Source: Tepidaquicella sp964564635 (GTDB lineage: Bacteria > Bacteroidota > Ignavibacteria > Tepidaquicellales > Tepidaquicellaceae). From it: a DNA stretch of 64,000 bases. Positions 1 to 8,765 of the stretch are shown piece after piece; position 1 is the stretch's first letter; each line of letters begins with the position of its first letter. The DNA lies in contig CAZMAR010000005.1 in the NCBI GenBank assembly GCA_964564635.1, positions 1 to 64,000 of the forward strand. The letters run 5' to 3'. The position numbers and the translations under genes are program-made. The notes under the pieces were generated by a model. That model had not been told where the DNA came from. It saw only the letters and a program-made list of their open reading frames with translations, and made no database searches.

Positions 1-161
1 GCAATATAAATTACAATTCCTATGCCAAATTATTTTTTTAAAAATTATTAAATATTAATAGGAAAAAATAAAAAAGCATAGTATTAATACTATATAATTA
101 GTAGTTTTACTAATATACAGAAAGTTGAGGTGCAAAATTTATTTTAATGGAGATAAATAAG

Positions 162-2225
162 TTATTGATTTAACATAGAAATAAACTCTTTTTCGGTTAT
201 TATTTTTACCCCAAGTGATTTTGCTTTTTCAAGTTTACTTCCAGGGTCTGTTCCAGCGATAACATAATTAGTATTTTTACTTACGGAGGAAGAAGTTTTA
301 CCCCCTAATGATTCGATAAGTTCTTCTGCCTGTTTTCTTGTGTATTTTTCGAGGGTTCCAGTTAAAACGAAAGTTTTATTTTTAAAATTAGGGTTTTCTT
401 TAATTTTTTTCTTTTCAATTTCGAATTTTAAACCAGCTTTTTTTAACCCTTCTATTATTTTTTTCCCTTTATTGTCTTTAAAAAATTCTACTATACTTTT
501 TGCAATTTTAGGACCTATTTCATAGATTTTGTCTATATCTTCTTCCTTTGCAGCGATTAAAGCATCTATATCAGGAAAATGAGTGGCAATTATTTTTGCC
601 GTCCTTTCTCCTATATGCCTAATTCCGATTGCATACAGCACTTTTTCATAAGGTTTTGCTTTTGAATCTTCAATTGAATTTAGAAGATTAGTAACACTTT
701 TTTCTCCGAATCTTTCAATACTTATCAATTCCTGTTTATGCTCTTTAAGTTTATAAATATCGGTTATGTCTTTGATAAACCCTTTTGATATAAGTGTTTC
801 AATAATATTTTCTCCCAATCCTCTTATATCCATAGCATCACGAGAAACAAAATGTTCTATTCTTCCCTGTACCTGAGCAGGGCAAAAGTAGTTAATACAA
901 TAATAATTTACTTCGTTTTCAGGCTTTTCGAGTTTTGAATTACATACCGGACACTTTTCAGGTAGAGAAAATTCTTGGGAGTTTTTAGGTCTATATTCCT
1001 TTAAAACTTTAACAACCTTCGGAATTACATCCCCCCCCTTTTCAATAATTACTGTATCGCCAATTCTGATGTCTTTTCTTTTGATTTCATCAAAATTGTG
1101 TAGAGTTGCCCTTGATATCTTAGAGCCTGCAAGAAAAACGGGTTCAAGTTCAGCAACAGGAGTTATTGTTCCGGTTCTTCCAACCTGAAGTTTGATATCT
1201 TTAATTTTTGTTGTTTTTTGTTTTGCTTTATATTTATATGCGATTGCCCAGCGTGGTGATTTCGAAGTATTGCCAATAATTTTCTGGTGTTTTAATGAGT
1301 TTACTTTTATTACTACTCCATCAATTTCATAAGGAAGTGAATCTCTAATCTTTTCTATTTCATCACAATATTCTTTCACCTGTTCTATATTGTTGACCTT
1401 TTTGAAATAATTATTGACAGGAAATTTTAATTCCTTCAGCAATTTTAAGTTTTCATACTGATATTCTAAGGTGATATCATTTGTAAACAAATAATATGTA
1501 AAAATGTCAAGCGGTCTTGAAGCAACCTGCTTTGAATCTTTTAGTTTTAAAGTACCAGCAGCAGTATTTCTTGGATTTGCGAAAGGTTTTTCACCAAGTA
1601 ATTCCTGTTCATTATTTATTCTTTCAAAATCTTTTTTCTTAATAAAAACTTCTCCCCTAACTTCAAAGTTTTTTATTTCGGAATGTTTTACAGAGAGTGG
1701 TATAGATTTAATTGTTTTTAAATTGTTTGTAACATCATCTCCGGTAAATCCATCTCCTCGGGTTGCTCCACGAACAAATTTACCATTTTCATAAATTAAA
1801 GAAACAGCAACACCATCAAATTTTAACTCACATACATATTCGAGTTTATTTATATCAATGTTAGCATCTGTTAATAAAGTTTTTACTCTTCTATCAAATT
1901 CTATTAATTCTTCAAAATTATAAGAATTTGCCAATGATAACATTGGAATAGTATGAGATACAGAAGCAAATTTATCAATTACCTCTCCTGAAACGCGTTG
2001 AGTAGGGGAATCTTCGGTTATTAGTTGTGGATATGATTTTTCTAATTCAATAAGTCTTTTCATTAACATATCATATTCATAATCATCTATATCTGGTTGT
2101 GCAAGCACATAATACTTGTAATCAGCATCGTTAATTTTTTCCCTGAGTCTATTTACTTCTTTAATAATAGAATCAGGAATCGGTTGATTGAATAAATCAC
2201 CGCTGTGATTATTCTTATTGCTCAT
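162..2225 (-). CDS. ligA: NAD-dependent DNA ligase LigA
   Basis: Seals nicks in duplex DNA in replication and repair, using NAD+ to form an enzyme-AMP intermediate. The 687-residue length is normal for the family. The adenylation domain carries the nucleotidyl lysine in ELKFDG (Lys135). The OB fold follows, then a four-cysteine zinc finger (CPVC and, further on, YYC and FCPAQ, around residues 425-450), helix-hairpin-helix repeats, and a C-terminal BRCT domain starting near residue 612 with the FVLTGTL motif. The gene ends the minus-strand pair that begins with the RodZ-like gene, 22 bases upstream. All domains are present and in the usual order, so the call is firm. Confidence 0.98.
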   Translation of the reverse strand: MSNKNNHSGDLFNQPIPDSIIKEVNRLREKINDADYKYYVLAQPDIDDYEYDMLMKRLIELEKSYPQLITEDSPTQRVSGEVIDKFASVSHTIPMLSLANSYNFEELIEFDRRVKTLLTDANIDINKLEYVCELKFDGVAVSLIYENGKFVRGATRGDGFTGDDVTNNLKTIKSIPLSVKHSEIKNFEVRGEVFIKKKDFERINNEQELLGEKPFANPRNTAAGTLKLKDSKQVASRPLDIFTYYLFTNDITLEYQYENLKLLKELKFPVNNYFKKVNNIEQVKEYCDEIEKIRDSLPYEIDGVVIKVNSLKHQKIIGNTSKSPRWAIAYKYKAKQKTTKIKDIKLQVGRTGTITPVAELEPVFLAGSKISRATLHNFDEIKRKDIRIGDTVIIEKGGDVIPKVVKVLKEYRPKNSQEFSLPEKCPVCNSKLEKPENEVNYYCINYFCPAQVQGRIEHFVSRDAMDIRGLGENIIETLISKGFIKDITDIYKLKEHKQELISIERFGEKSVTNLLNSIEDSKAKPYEKVLYAIGIRHIGERTAKIIATHFPDIDALIAAKEEDIDKIYEIGPKIAKSIVEFFKDNKGKKIIEGLKKAGLKFEIEKKKIKENPNFKNKTFVLTGTLEKYTRKQAEELIESLGGKTSSSVSKNTNYVIAGTDPGSKLEKAKSLGVKIITEKEFISMLNQ

Positions 2226-2247
2226 TCTTTTTTTATGAATAAAATAT

Positions 2248-3204
2248 TTACTCTACAGAAACTTTTCCGTTATCAAGTCTAATTTTAGTATTTTTGGTGT
2301 CTTTATATTTGAATTTTACCTTCTTGTCATTAATTGTAACTTTAAATGCATTTGTATTCTTTGATGTTACTATGAAGTAATTCTTTGCACGCCATATTCT
2401 TTCCTGTCCCTTTTTCATTTCAACCACTTCTGTATCTTTTGTTATCTTATCATCTGTTGAAACAATTATTCTACCATCCTCAGTTGCAACAACTTTTAGT
2501 ACCATCATATTTTTTGATTCCGCCTCTTCTTTTTCACGTGCTGCTTTTATTGAATCTATTGTGCTTTTATTTTCTGTTTCCTGAACTGCAGTTTTTCTTA
2601 CTATTTCCTCCTGACTATCATTGCTGAAGAAGAGCGATTTGCCAATAAAGAATAAACCAACAAGAATTATTACAACTATAACAAAGATTCCTCCATACTT
2701 AAAATAAACAATGTTCTCGTTAAAGGATTTTTTGAAGTTTGGTTTTTTCTCTGTTTCCGATATTATTTCTTTTGTCGGTTGAAATTTTTGGGGGGAAGAA
2801 TAAATCTTTTTCTCTTGTTTTTCCTCCTCCTGTTTTTCAAAAGCTGACTCAATAGCTTTCTCGCTCTTTTCTTCTATTTCAACAGATTCGTATTTTGAAA
2901 CTATTTCTTCGGGTTCGATAGCAGGCTTCTCTTCATATATCTTAGGCGTTGTAGTTTTAGGTATGTATTTTCCTTTTCTTGCTGCTTCAAAATCTCTTAA
3001 TACCTGTTCGGGATCCAATTTGATATATTTAGCGTATTGCTTCAGATAAGCCCTTATATATGGAATGGGTTGGAACCCGAAGTCTCCATTTTCCAGTTTT
3101 TCAAAAACTGTGTAATGAAGTCGCGTTTCATTTGCTATATCCATTAAGGATATGCCGGATTTTTCGCGTTGAGCTTTTAAGTCTTCTGCAAATTTATTTA
3201 ACAT
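2248..3204 (-). CDS. RodZ-like helix-turn-helix membrane protein
   Basis: Likely cytoskeletal or cell-shape protein of the RodZ type, 318 residues. The N-terminal ~70 residues form an HTH_25-type helix-turn-helix (GISLMDIANETRLHYTVFEK). A Glu/Lys/Pro-rich linker follows, then one membrane helix at about residues 168-188, and a C-terminal periplasmic domain of the DUF4115 type (KMMVLKVVATEDG onward). In RodZ the cytoplasmic helix-turn-helix contacts MreB and the periplasmic part contacts the wall machinery; that role is inferred from architecture. The gene is divergent from yggS, and their starts are about 100 bases apart. It probably shares a transcript with ligA. Confidence 0.85.
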   Translation of the reverse strand: MLNKFAEDLKAQREKSGISLMDIANETRLHYTVFEKLENGDFGFQPIPYIRAYLKQYAKYIKLDPEQVLRDFEAARKGKYIPKTTTPKIYEEKPAIEPEEIVSKYESVEIEEKSEKAIESAFEKQEEEKQEKKIYSSPQKFQPTKEIISETEKKPNFKKSFNENIVYFKYGGIFVIVVIILVGLFFIGKSLFFSNDSQEEIVRKTAVQETENKSTIDSIKAAREKEEAESKNMMVLKVVATEDGRIIVSTDDKITKDTEVVEMKKGQERIWRAKNYFIVTSKNTNAFKVTINDKKVKFKYKDTKNTKIRLDNGKVSVE

Positions 3205-3300
3205 AGTGATAGTTAATTAATTATTTTTTAAATTATTGTTTGTTTAATATATTTCTTTTATAATTGAATATTGCATAAATTAAGCATATTTTTATTTTCT

Positions 3301-3996
3301 ATGGGTTTAGATAATATAAGAAAAAATTATTTAGATTTAAAATCTAAAATTAAGGCAGTATGTCAACGGTGTGGAAGGGATGAAAATGAGATAAAAATTG
3401 TTGCAGTTAGCAAAACCTTTCCTGCAGAATATATTCTTGAACTTTTTGGATCCGGGCATAAAGATTTTGGTGAAAATAGGGTTCAGGAATTGATTAAGAA
3501 AAAAGATGAAATAAGAAATGTTCCTATTAATTGGCATTTAGTAGGACATTTACAAACTAATAAAGTGAAATATATTTCTAATTTTGTTTATCTAATTCAT
3601 TCAGTTGATAGTTTCAAACTTGCAGAAGAAATTGATAAGTATGCAAAAAAGAATAATAGAATAATTGATGTTTTAGTACAGGTTAATACAAGCAATGAGC
3701 CACAGAAATCAGGTATTGAACCAGAAAAAACACCACGACTCTGTCGTGAAATTAGTTCTCTGGAAAACATTAGATTATGTGGACTAATGACATTAGCTCA
3801 ATTGACTTCAGATACAAAAATAATAAGAGAAAATTTTCGAACACTGAAAAACCTTTATGATGAACTAAAAGAAAAACATTCAGATTTCAAATATATTTCA
3901 ATGGGAATGACATCTGATTTTGAAATAGCAATTGAAGAAGGCTCTAATATGTTAAGAATAGGCAGTGCAATATTTGGAGCGCGTGAATATTATTAA
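3301..3996 (+). CDS. yggS: YggS/PROSC family PLP-binding protein
   Basis: Pyridoxal 5'-phosphate carrier and homeostasis protein of the YggS/YlmE/PROSC family, about 231 residues, an alanine-racemase-type barrel with no known catalytic role. Visible family marks are the PLP lysine segment IVAVSKTFP, FGENRVQEL, WHLVGHLQTNK, and the C-terminal SMGMTSDFEIAIEEGSNMLR with the RIGSAIFG phosphate site. The frame stays open back to a TTG at 3271, but the ATG at 3301 fits the family start better because the extra ten residues are unlike homologues. It is followed by a divIVA-domain gene after 39 bases, the pairing seen as ylmE and divIVA in Gram-positive division clusters. Confidence 0.93.
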   Translation: MGLDNIRKNYLDLKSKIKAVCQRCGRDENEIKIVAVSKTFPAEYILELFGSGHKDFGENRVQELIKKKDEIRNVPINWHLVGHLQTNKVKYISNFVYLIHSVDSFKLAEEIDKYAKKNNRIIDVLVQVNTSNEPQKSGIEPEKTPRLCREISSLENIRLCGLMTLAQLTSDTKIIRENFRTLKNLYDELKEKHSDFKYISMGMTSDFEIAIEEGSNMLRIGSAIFGAREYY

Positions 3997-4035
3997 AATA
4001 AAAAAATTTCTTTTGAAAAATAAAAATATAGAAAT

Positions 4036-4689
4036 ATGAACCTTTCACCAAAAGAAATAAAAAAACGGGACTTCAAACGCTCACTGCGTGGTTATGATAT
4101 AGATGAAGTTGATGCATTTCTTGATACAGTTAGTACACATTATGAAAAATTATTGATAGATAATAAAAATCTTGCCGAGAAAATTAAATCTTTGATTGCA
4201 GATATAGAAGTATATAAAGAAAATGAAGCAAATCTACAGAAAGCAATAATAAAATCGCAAGGGATTGCCGAAGAGGTAATACAGAACGCAAAGAAGCGTG
4301 CGGAAATAATTATTAAAGAGGCAGAGTTAGACGCAAGAAAAGTACGGCAGGATATAGAGGATGAAATATTGAATAAAAAACAAGAACTGGAAGAAATTAA
4401 ACTAAGAAACGATAAAATAATAGAAGACTTAAGGTTATATTTAACTGATAAGATAAACGAACTTGAGGAATTTCTAAAAAGCAGAAGGATTATTAAGATG
4501 GAGTTATCAACTGTTGAACATACAGATTCAGAGCGGGAACAGGTGACTCCGCTTGAAGAAAGAGATGAAGAACAAGAAACTAATTCAACTCAGGAACAGG
4601 AAGAAAGAAAACCTGTAAAGAAAGTTTACATTGATAATCCTTATGACGACTCCAAAAAATCTTTTGATGATACTTTTGAAATAAAATAA
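4036..4689 (+). CDS. DivIVA-domain coiled-coil protein
   Basis: 217-residue protein with an N-terminal DivIVA domain (LSPKEIKKRDFKRSLRGYD, then IDEVDAFLD) followed by a long coiled coil to about residue 155 and an acidic, Glu/Gln-rich tail. DivIVA and GpsB proteins bind curved membrane through this N-terminal region and recruit division or growth factors in Gram-positive bacteria. In an outer-membrane-bearing organism the role is less clear. It lies 39 bases after yggS and 5 bases before the nucleoside phosphorylase gene, so all are probably co-transcribed. The family call is firm; the function is inferred. Confidence 0.88.
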   Translation: MNLSPKEIKKRDFKRSLRGYDIDEVDAFLDTVSTHYEKLLIDNKNLAEKIKSLIADIEVYKENEANLQKAIIKSQGIAEEVIQNAKKRAEIIIKEAELDARKVRQDIEDEILNKKQELEEIKLRNDKIIEDLRLYLTDKINELEEFLKSRRIIKMELSTVEHTDSEREQVTPLEERDEEQETNSTQEQEERKPVKKVYIDNPYDDSKKSFDDTFEIK

Positions 4690-4694
4690 TTTTA

Positions 4695-5507
4695 ATGCAG
4701 CAAAAAATAATTGAATCAGTAGAATATTTAAAGAAAAAGATAAAGGGGAATTATAAAGTTGGTATTATTTTGGGGACAGGACTTGGTGGATTAGTTAAAG
4801 AGATACAAATAGAAGAGGTGATTGAATATTCTACTATACCTAACTTTCCAGTTTCTACTGTTGAATTTCACAAGGGAAATCTAATATTTGGTAGTCTTTC
4901 TGGTGTTAAAGTAATTGCAATGCAGGGAAGATTCCATTTTTATGAAGGTTATTCTCATAGTTTAATAACTTTTCCAATTCATATATTAAAGAGATTCGGA
5001 GTTAGGTATTTAATAGTTTCAAATGCTTGTGGGGCAATAAATCCTAATTTAAAAAAGTCGGATTTAATGATTATTTCCGGACATATAAATTTACATTTCG
5101 AAACTCCTTTGCGTGGAAATATAAAATTTGATAGCAGAAGTTCAAAACATTTTTACTCACGCGAACTAATTGCACTTGCTGAAAAAACTGCTCTTGAAAA
5201 TGGAATTCCTGTAAAGAAGGGAGTATATCTATCAGTTACGGGTCCAAATCTTGAAACAAGAGCAGAATATCGAGCTTTGAAAAAAATGATTGCCGATGCT
5301 GTTGGTATGTCTACAATCCCGGAGATTATAATTGCACATAAACTTGGTATTGATTCACTTGGTTTATCAATTATTACAGACGAAGGGTATCCAGATACAC
5401 TGAAACCTGCTAATATAGACGAAATTGTAAAAGTTGCTGGAATAGCAGAACCTAAACTTACATTACTTACCACCAAAGTTGTTGAAAAATTAAAATCATA
5501 TAACTAA
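4695..5507 (+). CDS. punA: Purine nucleoside phosphorylase
   Basis: Trimeric-type purine nucleoside phosphorylase, 270 residues, cleaving purine nucleosides with phosphate to free base and (deoxy)ribose 1-phosphate in purine salvage. The phosphate loop ILGTGLGG, the EFHKG histidine, QGRFHFYEG, SNACGAIN, GPNLETRAEY and VGMSTIPE motifs are all intact. Where mammalian enzymes have Asn243 in the base site, this one reads SIITDEG, with Asp. In human PNP an Asn-to-Asp change here favours 6-aminopurines, so adenosine use is possible. The gene starts 5 bases after divIVA and is followed after 19 bases by a diverged copy of itself. Confidence 0.93.
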   Translation: MQQKIIESVEYLKKKIKGNYKVGIILGTGLGGLVKEIQIEEVIEYSTIPNFPVSTVEFHKGNLIFGSLSGVKVIAMQGRFHFYEGYSHSLITFPIHILKRFGVRYLIVSNACGAINPNLKKSDLMIISGHINLHFETPLRGNIKFDSRSSKHFYSRELIALAEKTALENGIPVKKGVYLSVTGPNLETRAEYRALKKMIADAVGMSTIPEIIIAHKLGIDSLGLSIITDEGYPDTLKPANIDEIVKVAGIAEPKLTLLTTKVVEKLKSYN

Positions 5508-5526
5508 ACAGAAAAAAATTTTTAAT

Positions 5527-6357
5527 ATGACAGAACAAAGAAAAAAAGTACTGGAATCAGTAAAATTTTTAAAAGCGAATTTTCCTGCAAAATTTAATCC
5601 CAAAATTGCTTTAATTACAGAACCGAATTTTAAATTACCATCATGCTTTGAAGTTATAAAGAAATTTAAACTTATAGATATACCACCACATATTGGGGTA
5701 GATAATGAAGTGTTCCATATTCTTTATTTTGCAAAGTGCAACAAAAAAGATATTATAATTATAAATGGTAGGTTTCATTTTTATGATGGCTTATCAATGC
5801 GGGATTTGGGACATTTTGTTTATATATTTAAGTTTTTAAATATAAATCAAATTATTTCAATTGATGATGTTGCAAATTTAAATCCAAGGTTTAAAGCAGG
5901 TGACATAACTCTAATTTATGATCAGATAAATTTAATGGGTGATAATCCTCTTATTGGTGAGAATGATGAAGAGATTGGGATTCGGTTTCCAGATATGAGT
6001 AATGCTTATGATGAAAAGTTATTTGAAGAAGCCTGCAAAGTTTTTATGGATAACAAATTCAAGGTGAATGAATCTGTTTATTTGGGGTTAATTGGTCCTG
6101 AATCGGAAACTGAAGCTGAAGCAAGATTTTATAGAGAAATTGGAGCTGATGTTGTTGGTTATTCACTGGTTCCGGAGAATATTGCTGCTGTTCATGCAGG
6201 CATCAAATTTATGGGAATAGGACTTTTAACACGGGAAATAATTGCTGATAAAATGCTGGAAGAGGATTATACAGAAGAAGAAAGGGAAAAACTAAAAAAA
6301 CAAAACTATACAAAAGCAAAAGCTAAAATAGATTTAATATTACCTAAACTAATTTAA
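5527..6357 (+). CDS. Diverged purine nucleoside phosphorylase paralogue
   Basis: 276-residue protein that aligns end to end with the neighbouring phosphorylase but has lost several catalytic signatures. It keeps a VFH histidine and GRFHFYDG, and GPESETEAEA replaces GPNLETRAEY. The glycine-rich phosphate loop has become TEPNFK. The SNACGAIN base-site segment is replaced by SIDDVANLN. VGMSTIPE becomes VGYSLVPE, and the TDEG base contact becomes TREI. It probably arose by tandem duplication. It could be a phosphorylase with another substrate, a regulatory partner of the active subunit in a mixed trimer, or a non-catalytic binding protein. The frame is intact over its full length, which argues against a pseudogene. 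Confidence 0.8.
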   Translation: MTEQRKKVLESVKFLKANFPAKFNPKIALITEPNFKLPSCFEVIKKFKLIDIPPHIGVDNEVFHILYFAKCNKKDIIIINGRFHFYDGLSMRDLGHFVYIFKFLNINQIISIDDVANLNPRFKAGDITLIYDQINLMGDNPLIGENDEEIGIRFPDMSNAYDEKLFEEACKVFMDNKFKVNESVYLGLIGPESETEAEARFYREIGADVVGYSLVPENIAAVHAGIKFMGIGLLTREIIADKMLEEDYTEEEREKLKKQNYTKAKAKIDLILPKLI

Positions 6358-6465
6358 TCTAATATACCAGAAAAAGTTTTATTAAGAAAAAATTCAGATT
6401 TTATATAAACTTTTTTATTTATTTTTTAGTTTAATTTTATTGATAATATAATATTTGTATTTAAA

Positions 6466-7563
6466 ATGAGAATGCATATAAAAATAAGTGTAATATTGCC
6501 CTTATTACTTATTTTAGGTTATACGGTTTATGCACAGGAGCTTAAAGACCCTATAACACTAAAATCACTTGAATGTGAAACTTTGATGGTCGAAACATCA
6601 AGCATAACAGAAGCAGATTATTCTATAAAAGAACATTTACAGGATCATATTGCTCTTATTTCTGATGAATGGCTTGGAAGAATTACCGCTACTGCAACCC
6701 CTGTTTCTAAAGCCTCAGAAGGAGACAGTTCAGAGAGCAGCAATGATATATATAAAATTACTTATCTTGTACCCAAAAGTTTTCTTGCAGATACAATGAA
6801 GATTTTATGGGAGTTGAACATACCTGAATTTCGTTCTTATTTATATCAATTATATCAGGAAGATACAATTTTTCTTGACATATGGAATAATGTTGTAGGT
6901 ACAGCATCTGATAAAACTTATACAGGGAATTTCAATGCTTACAGAATAAGAAATTGGCCATCCTGGAAAGACCCTGATAAACCAGAGAAGCCTGTTGTTC
7001 CCCCTGGACCGAAAAACCCACTCGGTTTATTTGTTGTACATTTTGATAAAAACTCTTTACGGTATTTTCACGGAACAAATAAGGAATATCTTCTTCATTC
7101 CAAAATGCGAAATCTTTCTCACGGTTGCATCAGGAATGAAAATGATAACATTCAAAAAATGAAAGAGTTTATTATAAAAAGAGTGATTAAGTCCGATGAT
7201 TTACATTACTGGCTTTCAAGTACCAGAAGTATGACTTATGACTTAAAACCACAGGATCAATTTCCTGTAAGAATAATTTATAGAACCTTTACAGTTTTCA
7301 GAGATGATTATGGTCCCTATATAGAATTATATAAGGATATTTATGGTTATAAGCGAGCATCAAGTTATGGACAGAATAATGACCCTTCATTAATAATATT
7401 AACAACGAAAGAAAATATTTTAAGAGAGTATAAAATAAAAATCAGAGATAATAAAATACCGGAAGACCGTCTGGAGAAAATTATTGATTATGTAATTAAT
7501 AATGCAACTGAATACGAGCGTTATTATTTTAGTGATTTAGATGAGAGATTAAGAGAAGATTAA
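6466..7563 (+). CDS. Exported L,D-transpeptidase (YkuD domain)
   Basis: Periplasmic cell-wall enzyme that likely forms 3-3 cross-links in peptidoglycan or attaches proteins to it. The 365-residue product starts with a signal peptide (hydrophobic residues 7-20, cleavage near YAQ at 22-24). The YkuD catalytic signature is clear: FHGTN at about residue 201, then SHGCIR with the nucleophile Cys221, followed by N. About 180 residues precede the catalytic domain, as in the longer YcbB-type enzymes, and about 130 residues follow it. It is probably monocistronic, 108 bases after the phosphorylase pair. Its stop codon overlaps by 4 bases the stop of the convergent lipoprotein gene. Confidence 0.88.
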   Translation: MRMHIKISVILPLLLILGYTVYAQELKDPITLKSLECETLMVETSSITEADYSIKEHLQDHIALISDEWLGRITATATPVSKASEGDSSESSNDIYKITYLVPKSFLADTMKILWELNIPEFRSYLYQLYQEDTIFLDIWNNVVGTASDKTYTGNFNAYRIRNWPSWKDPDKPEKPVVPPGPKNPLGLFVVHFDKNSLRYFHGTNKEYLLHSKMRNLSHGCIRNENDNIQKMKEFIIKRVIKSDDLHYWLSSTRSMTYDLKPQDQFPVRIIYRTFTVFRDDYGPYIELYKDIYGYKRASSYGQNNDPSLIILTTKENILREYKIKIRDNKIPEDRLEKIIDYVINNATEYERYYFSDLDERLRED

Positions 7564-8087
7564 AAACTTTCGTCCCGCCATTTTTTTATTCGCCACTTAT
7601 CATCCGTTGATGAGCGAGTTAGAACCATGTCAGCAAACCCGTTAATTCTTACTACATCTGATGGATTGAATGTTACCGCAAGATTGAAACTACGTCTTAT
7701 ACTTAAATTTAGTGAATCACCAAATTGCGTTATAATATTATTCCAGACAACCTCAGTCTTTTGTGAGTTTTGAAATAAGCCATTTGTAACCCGCATTTCA
7801 GTTGGCTTATCCCAGGAGACATCGTATCCAAGGACATAATCCCTATACGTAAACACAAAATCTTCTGTAAGAAGGTTGCTATAAACCATTGTGTCTTTAA
7901 ATGTATAGGAGTACTTAAAATTTTGAAATAAACCTTCAATAGTTTTCTGGTCGGTTATGATGGGATTTGTAGTTGTATTATCAAGTTTAGGAGAGAAAAT
8001 ATTATCACAGGAATAAAATACATATACTAAAAAGAACATACTAATTAGCAGTAAAATTTTTTTCCCGTATAATATTCTATTATTCAT
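7560..8087 (-). CDS. Lipoprotein, NTF2/SnoaL-like, unknown function
   Basis: 175-residue predicted lipoprotein: a hydrophobic segment, then FYSC with the lipid-bearing Cys27. The mature part begins with a low-complexity Asn/Thr stretch. It then has an alpha-beta pattern that suggests a small cone-like NTF2 fold (IEGLFQNFKYSYTFKDTM, YSNLLTEDFVF, and the C-terminal WRIKKWRDESF). No catalytic residues can be assigned. The upstream lipoprotein (8181-8765) has the same length class, the same kind of opening helix and the same W-x-I-x-x-W ending, so the two look like diverged paralogues. It is last in the minus-strand bshB1-recR run, 93 bases after its neighbour. Confidence 0.75.
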   Translation of the reverse strand: MNNRILYGKKILLLISMFFLVYVFYSCDNIFSPKLDNTTTNPIITDQKTIEGLFQNFKYSYTFKDTMVYSNLLTEDFVFTYRDYVLGYDVSWDKPTEMRVTNGLFQNSQKTEVVWNNIITQFGDSLNLSIRRSFNLAVTFNPSDVVRINGFADMVLTRSSTDDKWRIKKWRDESF

Positions 8088-8180
8088 TACTAAAATATAA
8101 CAAGTAATTATAAAAATAGAAATAGTAAATATCTGTTAATATTTAAATCCTGATTTAAGTTTTAGGTTAAAAAACATTTT

Positions 8181-8765
8181 TTAATTCAGAAAATTAGCTT
8201 TCAGAATACTCCAGGTGGTGTCTGTTTCAAAGGATTTTAAGTCAGACCAGTAGTGAATAGACCAAAGATTTCTTGAGTCTGGTGCCATAATAAAACGGAG
8301 TTTGCCACGAACAGTTTTAGGAACATTTTGTCTTGTGTGGTCAAAATATAGTAGGTAATCAGCGTCGTATATAGCTGAGTCTGAGGTCTGGTTTAAAGTA
8401 GTATTTGAGAAAAATAAATTTGAAGAGGATTGAGCAGGAGTTGCCGAAATTAGTGCTGTTATATAATATCTTTCATTTGTAAAATTCCAGTATTTCAGAA
8501 TTGGATATTGAGAAATTGCAGAAACTTCTGCAAGAAATGTAAATTTCCTTGTAGAAAAATTTGTGTCTACAAAACAAAGTAGATAATTATTAATATTTTT
8601 TTCTAAAATGGCAGATTGCAAGTTAATAATAACATATTGGGGAGATGTTGGAGGAATAAAAGTTGAGCGTGGTTCAACAGGGGTTTCTACATCCCTTAAG
8701 CAACCGTTTATTAATGCAAAAGCGATTAAAAAGTAAATTGGTAATATTTTAAATCTTTTTTGCAA
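8181..8765 (-). CDS. Lipoprotein, paralogue of the downstream lipoprotein
   Basis: 194-residue predicted lipoprotein with a short signal and lipobox ending LINGC (Cys22), then a Pro/Thr-rich linker. The remaining ~150 residues resemble the next gene downstream: an opening helix (YVIINLQSAILEKNINNYL), a central F-rich strand region, and a closing WSIHYWSDLKSF. The fold is probably NTF2-like, but this is inference from the pattern. Its start overlaps the end of the methyltransferase gene by 17 bases, so translation is probably coupled. I do not recognise a function; surface or periplasmic location follows from the lipobox. Confidence 0.75.
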   Translation of the reverse strand: MQKRFKILPIYFLIAFALINGCLRDVETPVEPRSTFIPPTSPQYVIINLQSAILEKNINNYLLCFVDTNFSTRKFTFLAEVSAISQYPILKYWNFTNERYYITALISATPAQSSSNLFFSNTTLNQTSDSAIYDADYLLYFDHTRQNVPKTVRGKLRFIMAPDSRNLWSIHYWSDLKSFETDTTWSILKANFLN

